NCBI RefSeq assembly: GCF_001638985.1
Contig: NW_017265136.1
Location: 2,643,650 to 2,707,649, forward strand
Direction: 5' to 3'
DNA: 64,000 bases
From: Phycomyces blakesleeanus NRRL 1555(-)
Taxonomy: Eukaryota > Mucoromycota > Mucoromycetes > Mucorales > Phycomycetaceae
Shown here: positions 22,019-34,190 of the stretch, one piece after another
Layout of the letters: every line of letters starts with the position of its first letter
Numbering within the stretch: the first letter of the stretch is position 1
Program-made: the position numbers and the translations under genes
The notes under the pieces: model-generated
Databases searched by the model: none
What the model saw: only the letters and a program-made list of their open reading frames with translations
Told to the model about the DNA's origin: nothing

Positions 22019-23027
22019 ATGACTGTAAGTAAACAAATACTCAAGCCAGCATGAAAAATGCATATGTGTGTGTGTCGATGCCCGTGAATGGATAGGATTG
22101 ATGGATATATGGATGGATGGATGCAAAAAGATGAGATATCATATGAAATCCTAGAGGATATCTGGGAAAGATCTCATGAAATCGATATCGAAACAATAAA
22201 TAAGAACGGCCTCCACAAAAAAGAAAGAAATAAATGAGGAAAAAAATAAAGTGGACCAAGAAACCAAAAAGACATACATATTTAAATATATGTATGTATA
22301 AATATATACACCAAAGAAGAAGCAAATGAATTCAAAAGAAACAGAACGTCAAGAATCAATACCGCAGCACATTTACATCAGTAAACAATTCAACTGTAAC
22401 GAGGCCATGCAACGACGACTATTACTTGGCAACCACTTCCTACACACATGACACGTCTACGAATCACAACTTATTCGATCCATCCATGCATCCTTCAATT
22501 CATCCGCTCAACTCCAAATAATAAATCAAAACGCTCACGCATACGCATACACACACACGCACTAAAAATAAGGAAATAAGGAAATAAGTGTCAAGGAATT
22601 CACTAACCCTGAATTTCTTAATAGTTGGCTGTCGATCTCCTTAACCCCTCCGTTGAGCACGAGAAGCGCTCCCACAAGCTCAAGAGACTCGTACAGTCCC
22701 CCAACTCTTACTTCATGGATGTCAAGTGCCCCGGTAAGACTTTTTTTCTTGCATATGAAAAAATATCAGAATATACATACAAGGATTTGTAATAATGTTG
22801 TGAGAGAATACAAAGGAAGATAAGACAAGTGCATGTAATAAAGTAGATACTAATCTTTTTGTTTAATTCATTGTTTGTTTCTTCTAGGTTGTCTCAACAT
22901 CAGCACTGTCTTCTCCCATGCCCAGACTGTTGTCTTGTGCTCCTCCTGCGGAACCGTCTTGTGCCAGCCCACTGGTGGTAAAGCTCGTTTGACCGAGGGT
23001 TCTTCTTTCCGCAGAAAGAACAACTAA
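22019..23027 (+). CDS. RPS27: 40S ribosomal protein eS27 (S27)
   Basis: Three exons, 22019-22024, 22625-22733 and 22888-23027, give 84 residues, the normal family length. The sequence includes [19 protein letters not shown] and [19 protein letters not shown], almost identical to eS27 of other eukaryotes. The zinc ribbon cysteines are 37, 40, 56 and 59. The first coding exon carries only Met-Thr, and a 600-base intron follows at once, a layout often seen in fungal ribosomal protein genes. It is a structural component of the small subunit. The codon choice is visibly biased to C-ending codons, as expected of a highly expressed gene. Confidence 0.97.
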
Positions 23028-23928
23028 TTTTTTTTTTCTTTAAAGAAAAACCATCAAATTTTTTTTAAGAAGATCAAAAAAAAAAGTGAAAAAATTCAAC
23101 AAAAAAATCAAAAATGGCCACTACATAATTTTGTGTGATTGACCAGGGCTTGTGATATATATACATTCTTTTTTTCATTTTCAAAAAAACAAACAACCGA
23201 TTGTGCGTGTTTTCTCTTTTGTGTTATCTTGAGTGATGTTGAAAATACTCTTAGTATATACAGGATTTTCTTAGTACGAAATAACGAATTTTTATATATA
23301 TATATTAATTAGTGACAGGTGTTGCTTGGATTTTAAGTCAAATATGTATAGATAACGCCATTTTGATTTAAGCATTTAGCGTTTTTTTTTTAAAGAAAAA
23401 ACTAAGTCAATTAAACTATACAGACAAGAAATAAATAGCTTTTCATCATAAAGAATTGTTTTAAAAGGCGTTCTTTTTCTATAATTAAACTGTAAAGAAG
23501 TATAGTCACTTTCAAGCAAACATTCTAGTGAAAATCTCTCACAACCAAGTCCTCTTACCTCAGCACTTTCCTTTTCCCTGAGTCTAATATATTAATGCTT
23601 CTCGAAAGCTAAAAGGATTGGTTAAAGGCGCTGTTCTTTCCATTTTTCTTTTTGGAGTATATTGCAGAATTCAGTATAGGTATTACAAAAGAAAACTGTC
23701 AGTTTTGCAATGAAAGCAACTGAAAATAAAGATTAAATGTCATTAAAATTACAGCAAGAATTTCACAGTTAATAATAAAAAAAAAAGGCAAAGTCACTAT
23801 TTCACACTGACAATTCTGTATACGCACACACACACATATATATATATATTTCTATTCTGCTTCTATTCCCCCATTTTTTTTATAGGTATGGGCTTGAGAC
23901 TCCGAATACATCCAACCTTCTTTTTCAT
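23028..23928. other. Intergenic 0.9 kb
   Basis: The eS27 3' flank and PIG-U 5' flank. It is AT-rich with (CA)n-(TA)n at 23826-23849. No gene is seen. Confidence 0.6.
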
Positions 23929-26011
23929 ATGTTCATGAGATCACTTGGTGGATGGAGAGATTGGCCCATTTATGGGTGTGCAATCGCACTAAGACTTGTA
24001 CTCTTTAGTATCTCGTCTGTAGCAACAACACTTGGTCAACGCGTAGAGTTAGTTACACCCGTGACGAGCTTCAAGCGACGTAAGAACAATAAGAACAAGA
24101 AAGAAAGAAAGAAATAATAATAAAAACTTCATCTATTTCCAAATATATATATATAAAGTAACTGAAGGAGTCCATCTCTATGAAAGCAATGTCCCACCCT
24201 ATGATGGTGGTCTTGTTCATCAAGTAAATCTCGAACAAATGACATTCTACTTTCTTGGTTTAATTTTTGATATTGTGCAAAGACCTTAATTAATTAATAG
24301 AACATATTAATTATATTATTATTGTGTAGTCTCCATTATTACTTGCACTATTCTCATTTCTGAATGACTTGCCGAGCATCACAATTCCTTTGTTGTACAG
24401 TATATTAGATGTTGTGATTGCTCATGCTCTTCAAAAGATCTGCAAGGCAAAACAAGCACGCGACAAAGGAAAGCCAAAGTTAGCTGTCGAGACAGGGCCG
24501 TCGATTTCGCCTTCTGCAGTATCAGCCCTGTACCTGTTTAATCCTTTTACTATTCTCTCGTGTGTATCCAAATCCACAATATTATTCACCAACCTTAGTA
24601 TTGTTATGGCTCTTCTTTGGGCATCTCTTGGTAAGATTACTATTCTTATTACTATTGAATATAGAAATATAATATTTGTCATTTGTCATTTACCTATGAC
24701 ATATTCCTTTTTTATCTTTTCTTGCTTTTCTAAAAATAAAATCAAAATCAAAATCAAATTCAAATTCAAGACAATGCTGTGGCGTCTATGTTCTGGATTT
24801 CCATGGCATCTTATCTGAGCTTTTATCCTGTCATGCTTGTTGCCCCTCTGGCCCTCTTGCTCAAGTCACGGGTAAATAGGGTAACCTCCAAATTGGGCAA
24901 TGTTTTTTTTTCTTATATGTGTATTTTCTTTATGTGCTTTATATATATATATATTATTTAGGCTACATCTGTCGTCTCGCTGTTCATGGGATGGTCGGTG
25001 TTGCTCTTGGCAGTTTCTCGTCTGATAATTGGATCATGGGAGTTTATGAGAGAAACTTACGGAGTCATGTGAGTTTCTATTTTGTTCTTTATATCATCAT
25101 ATCATATCATATTATATTATTTGATGAAGAATTAAGTATTACAACTAGTAAAACTAGTACAACCAGCATAGCAACAAACAAGTGCTTCAAATTGTGCTTC
25201 ACACACTTGTTCACTAATCAATTAATCTACCAACACAAAAAAAAAAGCATTTTATTATCAGATCTGACGCCAAATATTGGAATGTTTTGGTACTTCTTTA
25301 TCGAGATATTTGATCAGTTCAGATCATTCTTTATGGTCGTTTTCCAGTTACATTCATTCATATTTGTAGCTCCTCTGTGTATCAAACTGAGGTAAGAAGT
25401 CAAAGGATAACAACAAGAAGTTTAAAACAAAAAAAATTGAATTGATTTGCATTATATTATAATTTGTACAGAGATTCGCCTGTATTTGTAATAATTGTGC
25501 TTTGTGGAATAATGTCCGTTTTCAAAAGCTACCCTTCAGTGGGTGATGCGGCCTTGTATCTCGGATTGGTTCCTCTTCACGATGAAGTATTCAAATGTAA
25601 GTTGATTATAATGCACGTGCCATTCTCTCATATACCACAAAAAAAAAAGAAACCTGATTTTTATTTTATTTTATTTTTAATGATGACTCTTTTTCTCTCT
25701 CTCTCTCTCTGTTTGTGTGTGTAAATGCACATGTGGTCCCACCTTCTTTTTATGTTTATTTTTCTATTCTAGATTGCCGATACGGATTCCTTGTGTCGAA
25801 CCTGTTTCTGTACGCCTCAGTATTAGCACCTATCTTTTGGCATCTGTGGATTTATGCTGGCAGTGGAAATGCCAATTTCTTTTATGCAATCACACTTGTG
25901 TACAATCTTGGTCAGATCTTATTGTTAATCGATCTTGTTTATTCGGCTCTAAGAAGAGCATTTGATGTAGCTCATCCAGAAGCAATTGGAAAACAGGTTA
26001 TACGTCGTTAA
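23929..26011 (+). CDS. PIG-U/Cdc91, GPI transamidase subunit
   Basis: Eight exons, 23929-24079, 24159-24223, 24330-24630, 24771-24871, 24962-25068, 25248-25391, 25472-25596 and 25773-26011, give 410 residues. Family hallmarks in order are RVELVTPVTSFKR, GGLVHQSPLLLALFSFL, YLFNPFTILSCVSKST, SDLTPNIGMFWYFFIEIF and FKSYPSVGDAALYLGL. The last is FWHLWIYAGSGNANFFYAIT. The protein is polytopic throughout. PIG-U is a membrane subunit of the ER complex that cleaves the C-terminal signal of precursor proteins and attaches a GPI anchor. The exon 6 acceptor at 25248 was chosen because it restores the conserved VIILLSDLTPNIG. A second Met at 23935 could equally be the start. It is convergent with the mitofusin gene. 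Confidence 0.93.
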
Positions 26012-26365
26012 AATAAAAAAAATTGAAAAAAAAATGAAGAAGGAAAGAACAGATAATCAATCAATCGATTGTATAAATTAATAAATTAATATAAATCTAT
26101 ACACATATATGTGGTTCAAATAAAATGAAACGTAAAGAAAAATAAAGTAAATTTAAGGAAGACAAGCAAACGACATAGTGTATAAATAAAATAAAGATTG
26201 AGTGAGTAATTGAGTAATTGAGTGTGTGTAAAAGAAACAATGATATGTGCAAAATAAAATAAAATAAAATAAAAATCAAAACGAGTGAATAAACAGAAAT
26301 AACAATACTAGTAATAATGAAATAATAATAAGAATTGAGGGGGGTAGTTAAAAGGAAAGGAGATA
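26012..26365. other. Short intergenic between convergent genes
   Basis: About 350 AT-rich bases between two converging 3' ends (PIG-U and mitofusin). Short AAAAT repeats occur near 26254-26275. No gene is seen. Confidence 0.65.
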
Positions 26366-27728
26366 TTACAGCACACGTGTAGGTGCTTTTGTTGGAATAT
26401 CAGTAGAAACCGCATTGACTTGATCTAGGACGAGGTTGGCTACCTCTATAAAGTGGGTATAATAGGCACCAGCATTCTGTGCATCATGTGCCTGATTCTC
26501 AAGTTCACTTCTCCGTCGTGCCTTGTTCTCAATCGCAGTCTGTATCTTGAGTTCGAGATCACGTCCGGTAGCCTGGAGTATCTTTCGTGAGATCCGAGAC
26601 ACTCGTCTGGCATGTGTATCTGCAAGGGATGTCTTGATGGCTGCGCGCTTGCACTTCTGGAATATCTTGGACTCAAGTCCGGTACGAATTTCGGACAAAC
26701 CGAGCCACAGACTGGAGCCGGCCAGACTGACGATAGACACCCAACCTCCGCCAAACTTTCCACTGCGGTCAACCCAGCGAACACCTAGGCAGGCCAAAAG
26801 CCCTAGAGAGATGGCCCAGGCAGTCCGTTTCCGGGGTGGCCAGACTCCAAGTAGATCGACAGGCTCAAGAGTGACTGTCAGGGGTTTATAATATGATTTC
26901 TTTAGGTTGGCCTTGTCTTGCCAAGGGGACGGCCCAAGGTGCTCTGTGCCCAGTCGCTGGATTGCCTGGACACACAATTTGGTTTCTTCCATCGCCTCTC
27001 GCTCGACGTCTTCGATTTCTTCAGTCCAGGCTTGCAAAAGAGCGTCGCGGTATTCGTGCGCATAGGGCCACAAAGAAAACAGCGGTGGGCGTGAGAACCG
27101 TGGCCGCGGGTTTTCGAGAGCTTGTTCGAGCACATTGAGGGCATGGGTTTGGATTGATTCGAGTGTGTGTTCTGCCATAACCTCGACCTGATGTAGAACA
27201 GGTTCGCGTGCCTTTAGCAGCTGCATAAAAGGAAATGTGTCGCGTGCTAGTGACTGAAGAGCTTGTTGGTGGTGTTCAATCGTCAGTTCATGGGTTGAAC
27301 GAGCCAGATCAGCCATGTCGGTCAACAGGGCAACCAAGTACCGTTTGGCGGGCAATAATTTGGTGTGCATACGATGTTCGACTGCAAATGTACGCAAATT
27401 GCTCTCGAGTGTGGCAAACGAGGCAGGTGGTGCATCAAGGGGTAAGTCGACAAAGTGCACTCGATCTTCGGCCTGCTCGTATGTCGATGGTGAGACTTGG
27501 TGGATTTGATCGAGAATCTTGCGTTTGCAATTAACTTTGTCTTTGATAGTATCAAATCGGTTTACAATGATAAATAATGGTTTCTTTTCCATTGAAGCCT
27601 TTTGCAAGAATGTCTTGGCCTGTGATATACAATATACATATATATATATACAGTATATACAGTATATAATATAATATAAATGTTAAATTAGAATATTTTT
27701 TTTAATGATTATCAAAATAAAATAAAAT

Positions 27729-27759
<31 letters not shown>

Positions 27760-28720
27760 TAAAATAAGAATTGTTATATTTTAGGAAATAGATAAATAAA
27801 TATATGATAAATCAATATAGTGATTGATAAAAAGAAGCACTTACAGATAAGGTCAACTGGTTTTGGGCATTGACAACAAAAACAACAGCGTCAATGTCGT
27901 CTTGACCGGCGTATATGGCGGAGGTCTTGTTGGAATCAGCGTCGAGACCGGGGGAGTCGATCCAAGTCATGGTAGCAAGATCGTGTTTGAGAAGACTCTT
28001 CTCGGGTGGACGGTGATCACGGACGTAAATACGAAAGTGGTCATAGAGACCTTGCTCCATAGCTTTAGGGAGATGACGAAGCGCTATGGGATGATATGTG
28101 CTGGAGTAATGACTATCATAGTGTGCAGGGTCGGGGATGCAATGAACTTCCTCTACTCCTCCATTCTGCATGCAATCGACTATTTCGCACAGAGCACTGG
28201 TACATGGTTGTTCATGGGTCGGCACAATGTCGGCTTGTAAGAGTGTGTTGACGAGGCTGCTCTTGCCTGCATTAACGTCTCCCGTCACGAGCACCTTGGA
28301 AGCACTGTCGGTCACACGGGTCCGCAGGTGATCGAGGTGTCGCAAACACTGGCCAAGTCGTTCGTCCAACAAGCGCATGGTTAATGTTGTGTCGGTTGGG
28401 GTAGTGAACAGAAGCGATCCGCTCGAAGGTTTGGCGGTTTGTACGCCAGCTAAGTTGTGGTGATGTCTAAAGTCTTCGCATAGACGCATGACCGACAGGA
28501 TGTGACCAAGCAAGTGTTGTCTGCAGTCGCGGTAAGCTCGCTGTTCATGAGCGTCATGGCCCCTGTAACGGAGAGGACTGTCCTGAGTAATGCGTACTGA
28601 CGGAGGGGTGTTAACGTCAGGAGGTAGCATAGGAAGAGGACGAGGGTAGAGTGAATGCAGGCGGTCAAAAGGCTCAATGCTAGGAGCCGAATGGCGTCTG
28701 AGTAAGCGCCGAAGAGACAT
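26366..28720 (-). CDS. FZO1: Mitofusin Fzo1-like, mitochondrial outer-membrane fusion GTPase
   Basis: Two exons, 28720-27845 and 27619-26366, give 709 residues. The dynamin-superfamily GTPase motifs are G1 GDVNAGKSS (147-155), G3 DSPG (255-258) and G4 NRFD (312-315); the conserved strand VVFVVNAQNQLTLSAKTFL links the exons. Two adjacent hydrophobic segments (about 559-574 and 583-600) are the usual mitofusin hairpin in the outer membrane, and a coiled-coil-like tail follows (about 630-695). The family tethers and fuses mitochondrial outer membranes. The protein is shorter at the N-terminus than budding yeast Fzo1. G4 has Arg instead of the usual Lys of NKxD. The start at 28720 is the first ATG of the open frame; upstream DNA is AT-rich. 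Confidence 0.9.
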
Positions 28721-31378
28721 GGAAAAAGGGTTGGCTGCAAATGACCTAGATAATACTTAAAATCTGTGTTTGAAACCTGAATAAAAAATTCCAGGGCCGT
28801 GAATGGAATAAGAGAGAGAAAAATACTAATAGGCAGTAGTAGTAGGGGAAAAATGTTGCCCAAAGCAAAAAGAAAAAGGCACTACTACTTCTTTAAGATT
28901 TTTCGGTTTATCGAAATAGAAATAGAGAAGAAGAAGGTCAACAAGTTAAGGAAGTACAATTTGTGGCGCATCTTATTGTTTTATTGTTACAGAGCTGATG
29001 TTTTTTTTTATTTTTATTTTTTTATTACTCTCTTGCTATTTTTTTCATTTTACATAGGATGATATGCTACAATAATTATAACCTGATTTTTATTCAATAA
29101 ATAAATAAAATAAATGAACTTGAGGGCAAAACTCCAGTTTAGGAACCCTGTCTATAGAAAATTTTCTTAGTGCTTTATTATTTATTTATTTATTTTTTAC
29201 TTTATTCTTATTGACGTGGGAGTTGTGGCCTGTCTATATTAAATAGTCATCTTTTACAGAATACAGCCGCGTATTGTATCCCACCTACTATGAAGTACAA
29301 GCCTCTTTTTTTTCTGTCTTTTACATGTACATATATATCATATTCTGCTTTTATACTCTTGTTGTTGTTTTTGTTGTTGCTAAAAAAAAATACTATATTT
29401 AATAAGTCAAAAGCTCAGCAAGCACACAGGCACACACTTTTTATATATATATATGTATATTACTACTAAAAAAAAATACCTTTGATACTCAAAATCCAGG
29501 GCAAAAAACTGACTGGATTTTCAGTGGACATTGGTAAAAATGTTCAATCTCAGATTGTGGGAGAATACGGCTTAATTTTTAATTCTTTTTTTTTGTAACA
29601 AAAAGTTTTAAAAGAAAGTTATATTAAACTGTTACCAATATGTTATATATTATATATTATTTATATAGATAAACAAGTGTATATATTGGAAACCTAATAC
29701 TTGCAGAATAAAGAAATACAAGGGTATCTTTAGATAAAAAAATAAAAAAAGAAGTATAATGATACTTTTGTAAAGTATGAGACAATAAAAATATAAAAAA
29801 AACAGGGTTGATAGGTCATCAGTATAAGCCAAAATAATAATAATTTTTTCATGGTTATAAATCAAAAGGTGCCATTTCTTCTTCTTCTTCTTCTTGTTCT
29901 TTCAACAAAGTTCAAAGCACACATATTATATATATATATATATATATTCTACCTTGTGATACAGTAACCTAGATATATATATTAAATATGAATGAATCAA
30001 AATAGCTGGGAACCAGGAAATAATCTTAATTACCCTGAACTTCTTAAACAAAAACGCAACTAAAAATATACTAAAGAACAGAGTAGCACATTTGCCAAGT
30101 CACCTCAAATCCCATAAATAGGAGAAGATAACATCTCCTCCAGCTATGAGGGAGAAAAAATGCCGTCTACATTGAGTAATATATAAATAAATGGGTTGAT
30201 TTGATATGTTATTGTAGGTAATCCATTTACTGTCTAAATAAACAAAAAAATGTCTTTGTATATAGACCCTACACACAACGCAACAAGCTCGCTTCGACAA
30301 GTCTTTCTTTTAGTAAATCCTGTGTATTGATTATGAACCAATCAACGCATTTTCAAGAAAAAGAGAAAAGTATATATAAAAGTTGGAATTCCAAAAGAGC
30401 TCTCTAAAAATAGGTTAGAGAATTAGAGTCCTATAGGATATCGAAACATATTTTTCTTTTGAAAAACTCTTTAGCAAAATATAGCAATACAAATCCAACC
30501 GAACAAGGACGTCTAGTTGTTGTTTATTCTTCTTGTCGCAATACGAGGTGTACCCAAACTATCAGTATCATCTTCAAATTGTTAGTACTGCATATAACCT
30601 TCCAAAACCAACTGGATCTAAACAAAAAAAAAAGATCTTTCAAACAATTAAAACTGTGCGCTTTAAACTTAATCAATAAAAAGGTTAATTATATACACCA
30701 AATCTAAAGAAATAAAGAAATAAATAAAAAAAAGCCTAGTGTAGAAAGGGTCAACCATTACCAAAATATCGATAGTATATTATCTCATATATTACACCAC
30801 ACAATACAGCAAAATATTAGCTAAGATTTGTAAGCTCTAACATATAAGGATCCTTTCACGAACGTTTCAAAACTATCCATTTGTTTATCAACCACATTAA
30901 ATATATATATAGTTGACACATCTGAGAAAATAAATTGTAAAAAATAAAATAAAAAACATTTTTATTAGTCTTTGCTCAGTCAGGCATCATAATGATCAAC
31001 TATGGTGGGAGATGTCTTAAATGCCTCAGAATTATGAGGGGATTGACTTGAGAAATTGAAACAAGAATGTGTAAAGTTCATGAGATCCAAAATGAACTAC
31101 AGACAGAGGGGAAATTGGAAGAAAATGTAGAAGAATACTATAAAATCAATGCAAGTGCACTTGGTCAAGACAACTATAGACAATAGACCATATGTAGCCA
31201 AAGTAACATTAAAAGAAAAGAAAGGGCACATCGTCAAATATATATACAAATCCCTGGACAAAAACCTTACTGTCTGTAAAACGGCCCCGAGGACTTGGGA
31301 GCTGTGAAAGAGGGTATATTTAGTAACTTGCATTTACTAGGTCCCATTATTTTATAAGAATAAGATAATCCGTGTCAC
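28721..31378. other. Intergenic 2.7 kb, AT-rich
   Basis: The region lies between two divergent genes (mitofusin minus, ubinuclein plus). It has (TA)n tracts near 29442 and 29928-29946. Short frames exist but none has intron signals or recognisable protein sequence, and no RNA gene is recognised. Confidence 0.55.
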
Positions 31379-33745
31379 ATGACGCACAATACGCCTAATT
31401 TATCATTTAGAGAGCAGGTACCAGAAAGAGAGAAAGCTGCTTTGCATAACTTAATCATGGAACCCATTCCTAATGGGCAACGGCCCACTGCTATACGTAT
31501 AGACATCCCAACTAGTCAGGCATTACCAGTCATGATCAACTATAATCAGCTTTTGGCAGAAAAAAAGGAAAAGATCCCTCTCAGTGCAATGGAATTAGCC
31601 GATCGCGATATGGATTATGAGTTTCGTAGATTAATGGAAGAACAGGCTGCCCAAAACGATTACCGGGATGACGACGACGATGATATAAATTCCGACGATC
31701 TAGATTCAGAGGATGATCATGGTGATGTACGTCAGAATTGAGGATTGATCTCATACTGATCAGTTAAATAGGGTGAGCGCCGCATTGCAGAGCATGAATA
31801 CGATGTCGACGATCCGTTTATTGATGATAGTGATATGCTTCTCGATAATCCCTGTGAGATCTCTGCCCCGGAGAGACAAGGCTATTTTGTTTATTATGGT
31901 GCTTGGAAAGGTGATCCAAAGTGAGTATTGAGAAGCGATACAAGTTTTGGATTTTGTGTATTTATCCAACTTTTAATCAATCAATGAAAACAATAAAGTG
32001 AGCAAAAGGAGGAGGAAGAAATTGAGAAAAAGGCACCAAAGAAACGATCGACAAAACCCAAGGCACCACCTGCACCGCCAAAGAAAGACAAACCTACCAA
32101 GGCGGCCCCCGTCAAACGTACACCCGAGACAATTGAACTGTCAGACGATGACGACATCCCAGGATTAGAGTACGTTGACGACATGGAAGATACTCAGCCA
32201 ACACCAGGAGGATCTACACAATTTAATAAAAAAGAGCGCTCTGTGGAGGAAGATAGAGGTTGGGATGTGACCTTGGACCGAAAAAGTAGCACACCTACTC
32301 AAGAAGGGGGATCTCATGAAAAGAAAAAGAAGGCCGGGAAAGTGGCTCTTGTAAGATATTGCAAGCTTACTTATAACATAGCAAGTAATATGTTCTGATT
32401 CGAGTTTTTCTAGGCTCCACTTAGTCCGGAAGTACAAGCACTTATGGATAAGCTGGATGAAGATGTAAAACATGGTAAGATGAGAATATCTGTAAAAACT
32501 TTTTTTTGGGGGGGAGGTTATTGAGATCAAGTCCATAGAATCTTTTGAAAACAAGGCAAGATTTCCTACAAGCCTGCGCCCAGCGGTACTTGAGGCAGGT
32601 GCTATTGTTTTCAGACAATTAAACATGATCGATGACAACCTTGTTGGCCACCTCATGCGGATCCTCCCTTACAACCGATTTACACTCCGAGTAAGGTTAT
32701 GAATGTGACCAAAGTCCTTTTTGCTTATTCTGGTTCTTTAGAAATATATTATTACCAAGGCTGGCCCTGGGCGTCTAGCAGAGCTTCAGAGAGAAATCGA
32801 TACTCTCGAGGCTCAGCTTAAAGCTAAAGTAGACAAGGCTATGCCGGAACAACTAAGGCTTCACCAAGAAAAGGTGACTGCATCTCGTAAGATATTACAA
32901 CACAAATTTGGATGAAAGGTATTTTTTTTTGCTTGTATATTTATTGTGTGTATGTGCGTTGTTAGGAGCCGAGGGTTTACCAGATCGACCTGAAGAGAAT
33001 CCAGCATTGGTGAAGAAGTTTAAATGGACAGACGAAGAGCGACAGATTGTATTTGAGATTATTAAGAATGTTAATGCTATTACAACTATCACAAATGAAA
33101 TAGGGTAAGTTGACTATAGTGTGATACTTTGATGAGGCTGAAATAAGGATTAGTTCGTTTGCAGCCAAACCACCGCCTACAGTGGCAGAAGTGTCTGCTC
33201 GCAAGCTGATGTATCTTCGTGTAAGAACTGGGATTTTGAATTTACTCGTGTATTTGTTTGTCTATTTGTTTGCTTGCTTGTTTGTTCAATTTCAATTTTA
33301 ATTTCAATTCAATTTAACCGTTTATGTATCCCCTTAGCTACTCCCATGTTGGCCAGATGGTTGGATGGCAACTATTGAGATGAGCCGTCAACTGAGTCAG
33401 TACAAGGTTAAGGAAGGCAAGAAAGTCCAGCAAGATGAGACAAGACTTTCTCAAAATCAAGGTGCTGCTCCACAAGGTGTAAAAAGAAGTGTTTCAATGA
33501 CGTTTGGGCCAGAACCACCTCGCCAGCATGTATCACCTAGTCTATCAACAGAGCCCGTGCGTAAGAAAGGTATTCCGATAATCCGCTTGTCTTACAATGC
33601 CCCTAATACATTTGATTGTTCTCTAGTGTCTCCGTTTGTTCCCAGCAAGGGAGTCCCACCCATTACTTCTCAAGACAGAATGCTTTGGCAAAAGTCGCCT
33701 TCAATGAAGATTGAGTCATTAATTAGCAAACCAGCTGAAAAATAG
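31379..33745 (+). CDS. Hpc2/ubinuclein-type subunit of HIRA histone chaperone
   Basis: Nine exons, 31379-31726, 31772-31920, 31999-32350, 32414-32474, 32539-32690, 32742-32886, 32966-33104, 33154-33220 and 33338-33745, give 606 residues. The Hpc2-related domain is at about 122-165 (EYDVDDPFIDDSDMLLDN, then GYFVYYGAWKGDP), preceded by an acidic run. Basic/acidic linkers follow, then an ubinuclein middle-domain-like helical region (about 335-450: FPTSLRPAVLEAGAIVFRQL, YIITKAGPGRLAELQREID). Family members bind H3.3/H4 and act in replication-independent nucleosome assembly with HIRA. In the last exon, 33571-33627 could be a 57-base intron (GTATTC...CTCTAG). It keeps the frame whether spliced or not, so 19 residues are uncertain. 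Confidence 0.85.
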
Positions 33746-34190
33746 ACACAATAAATCAGTAGATCAGTAGATCAATGGATCAATGGATTAATTACATTAG
33801 CTTTCAAATAAACATGTGTATAAGAGTATAAGATCATAAGAATAAATACAAGGGATAGACAAATGAAGATATTGTTTTTATGAACATTTCTATATAGAAT
33901 ATAAATCAAAATCAAAATCAAAATTTAAAAAAAAAAAAAAAAAAAAACATTGAAAAAAGGTCAGCCCTCCAAACCTACTCCCACTTCCTCCCTTCTTCTT
34001 AATCATGCAGGAGATTACATACAACAAGTGCCAGATTGATTTTTATTAGCTATCTCTCTTTTAGTTATTTTATTTTATTTTATTTTATTTTATTTTATCT
34101 CCTTTCAGATTATCTTTGACGTCGTTCTTTCTTTATTTTATTTCATTTTATTTTATCTTATCTTTTATTGTTTCTTCCTTTTTTTTTCTT
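33746..34190. other. Short intergenic between tandem genes
   Basis: About 445 bases with a poly-A tract near 33926-33948 and (TTTTA)n repeats at 34066-34098. It is the probable promoter of the following LAM-type gene. Confidence 0.6.

Noticed and set aside
22025..22624. snoRNA in the first eS27 intron
   Set aside because: No properly spaced C (RTGATGA) and D (CTGA) boxes and no H/ACA fold seen; only an imperfect hairpin near 22120-22185.
28799..29062. 87-codon plus-strand frame upstream of the mitofusin
   Set aside because: Lys/Phe-rich AT-driven frame with no recognisable protein features.
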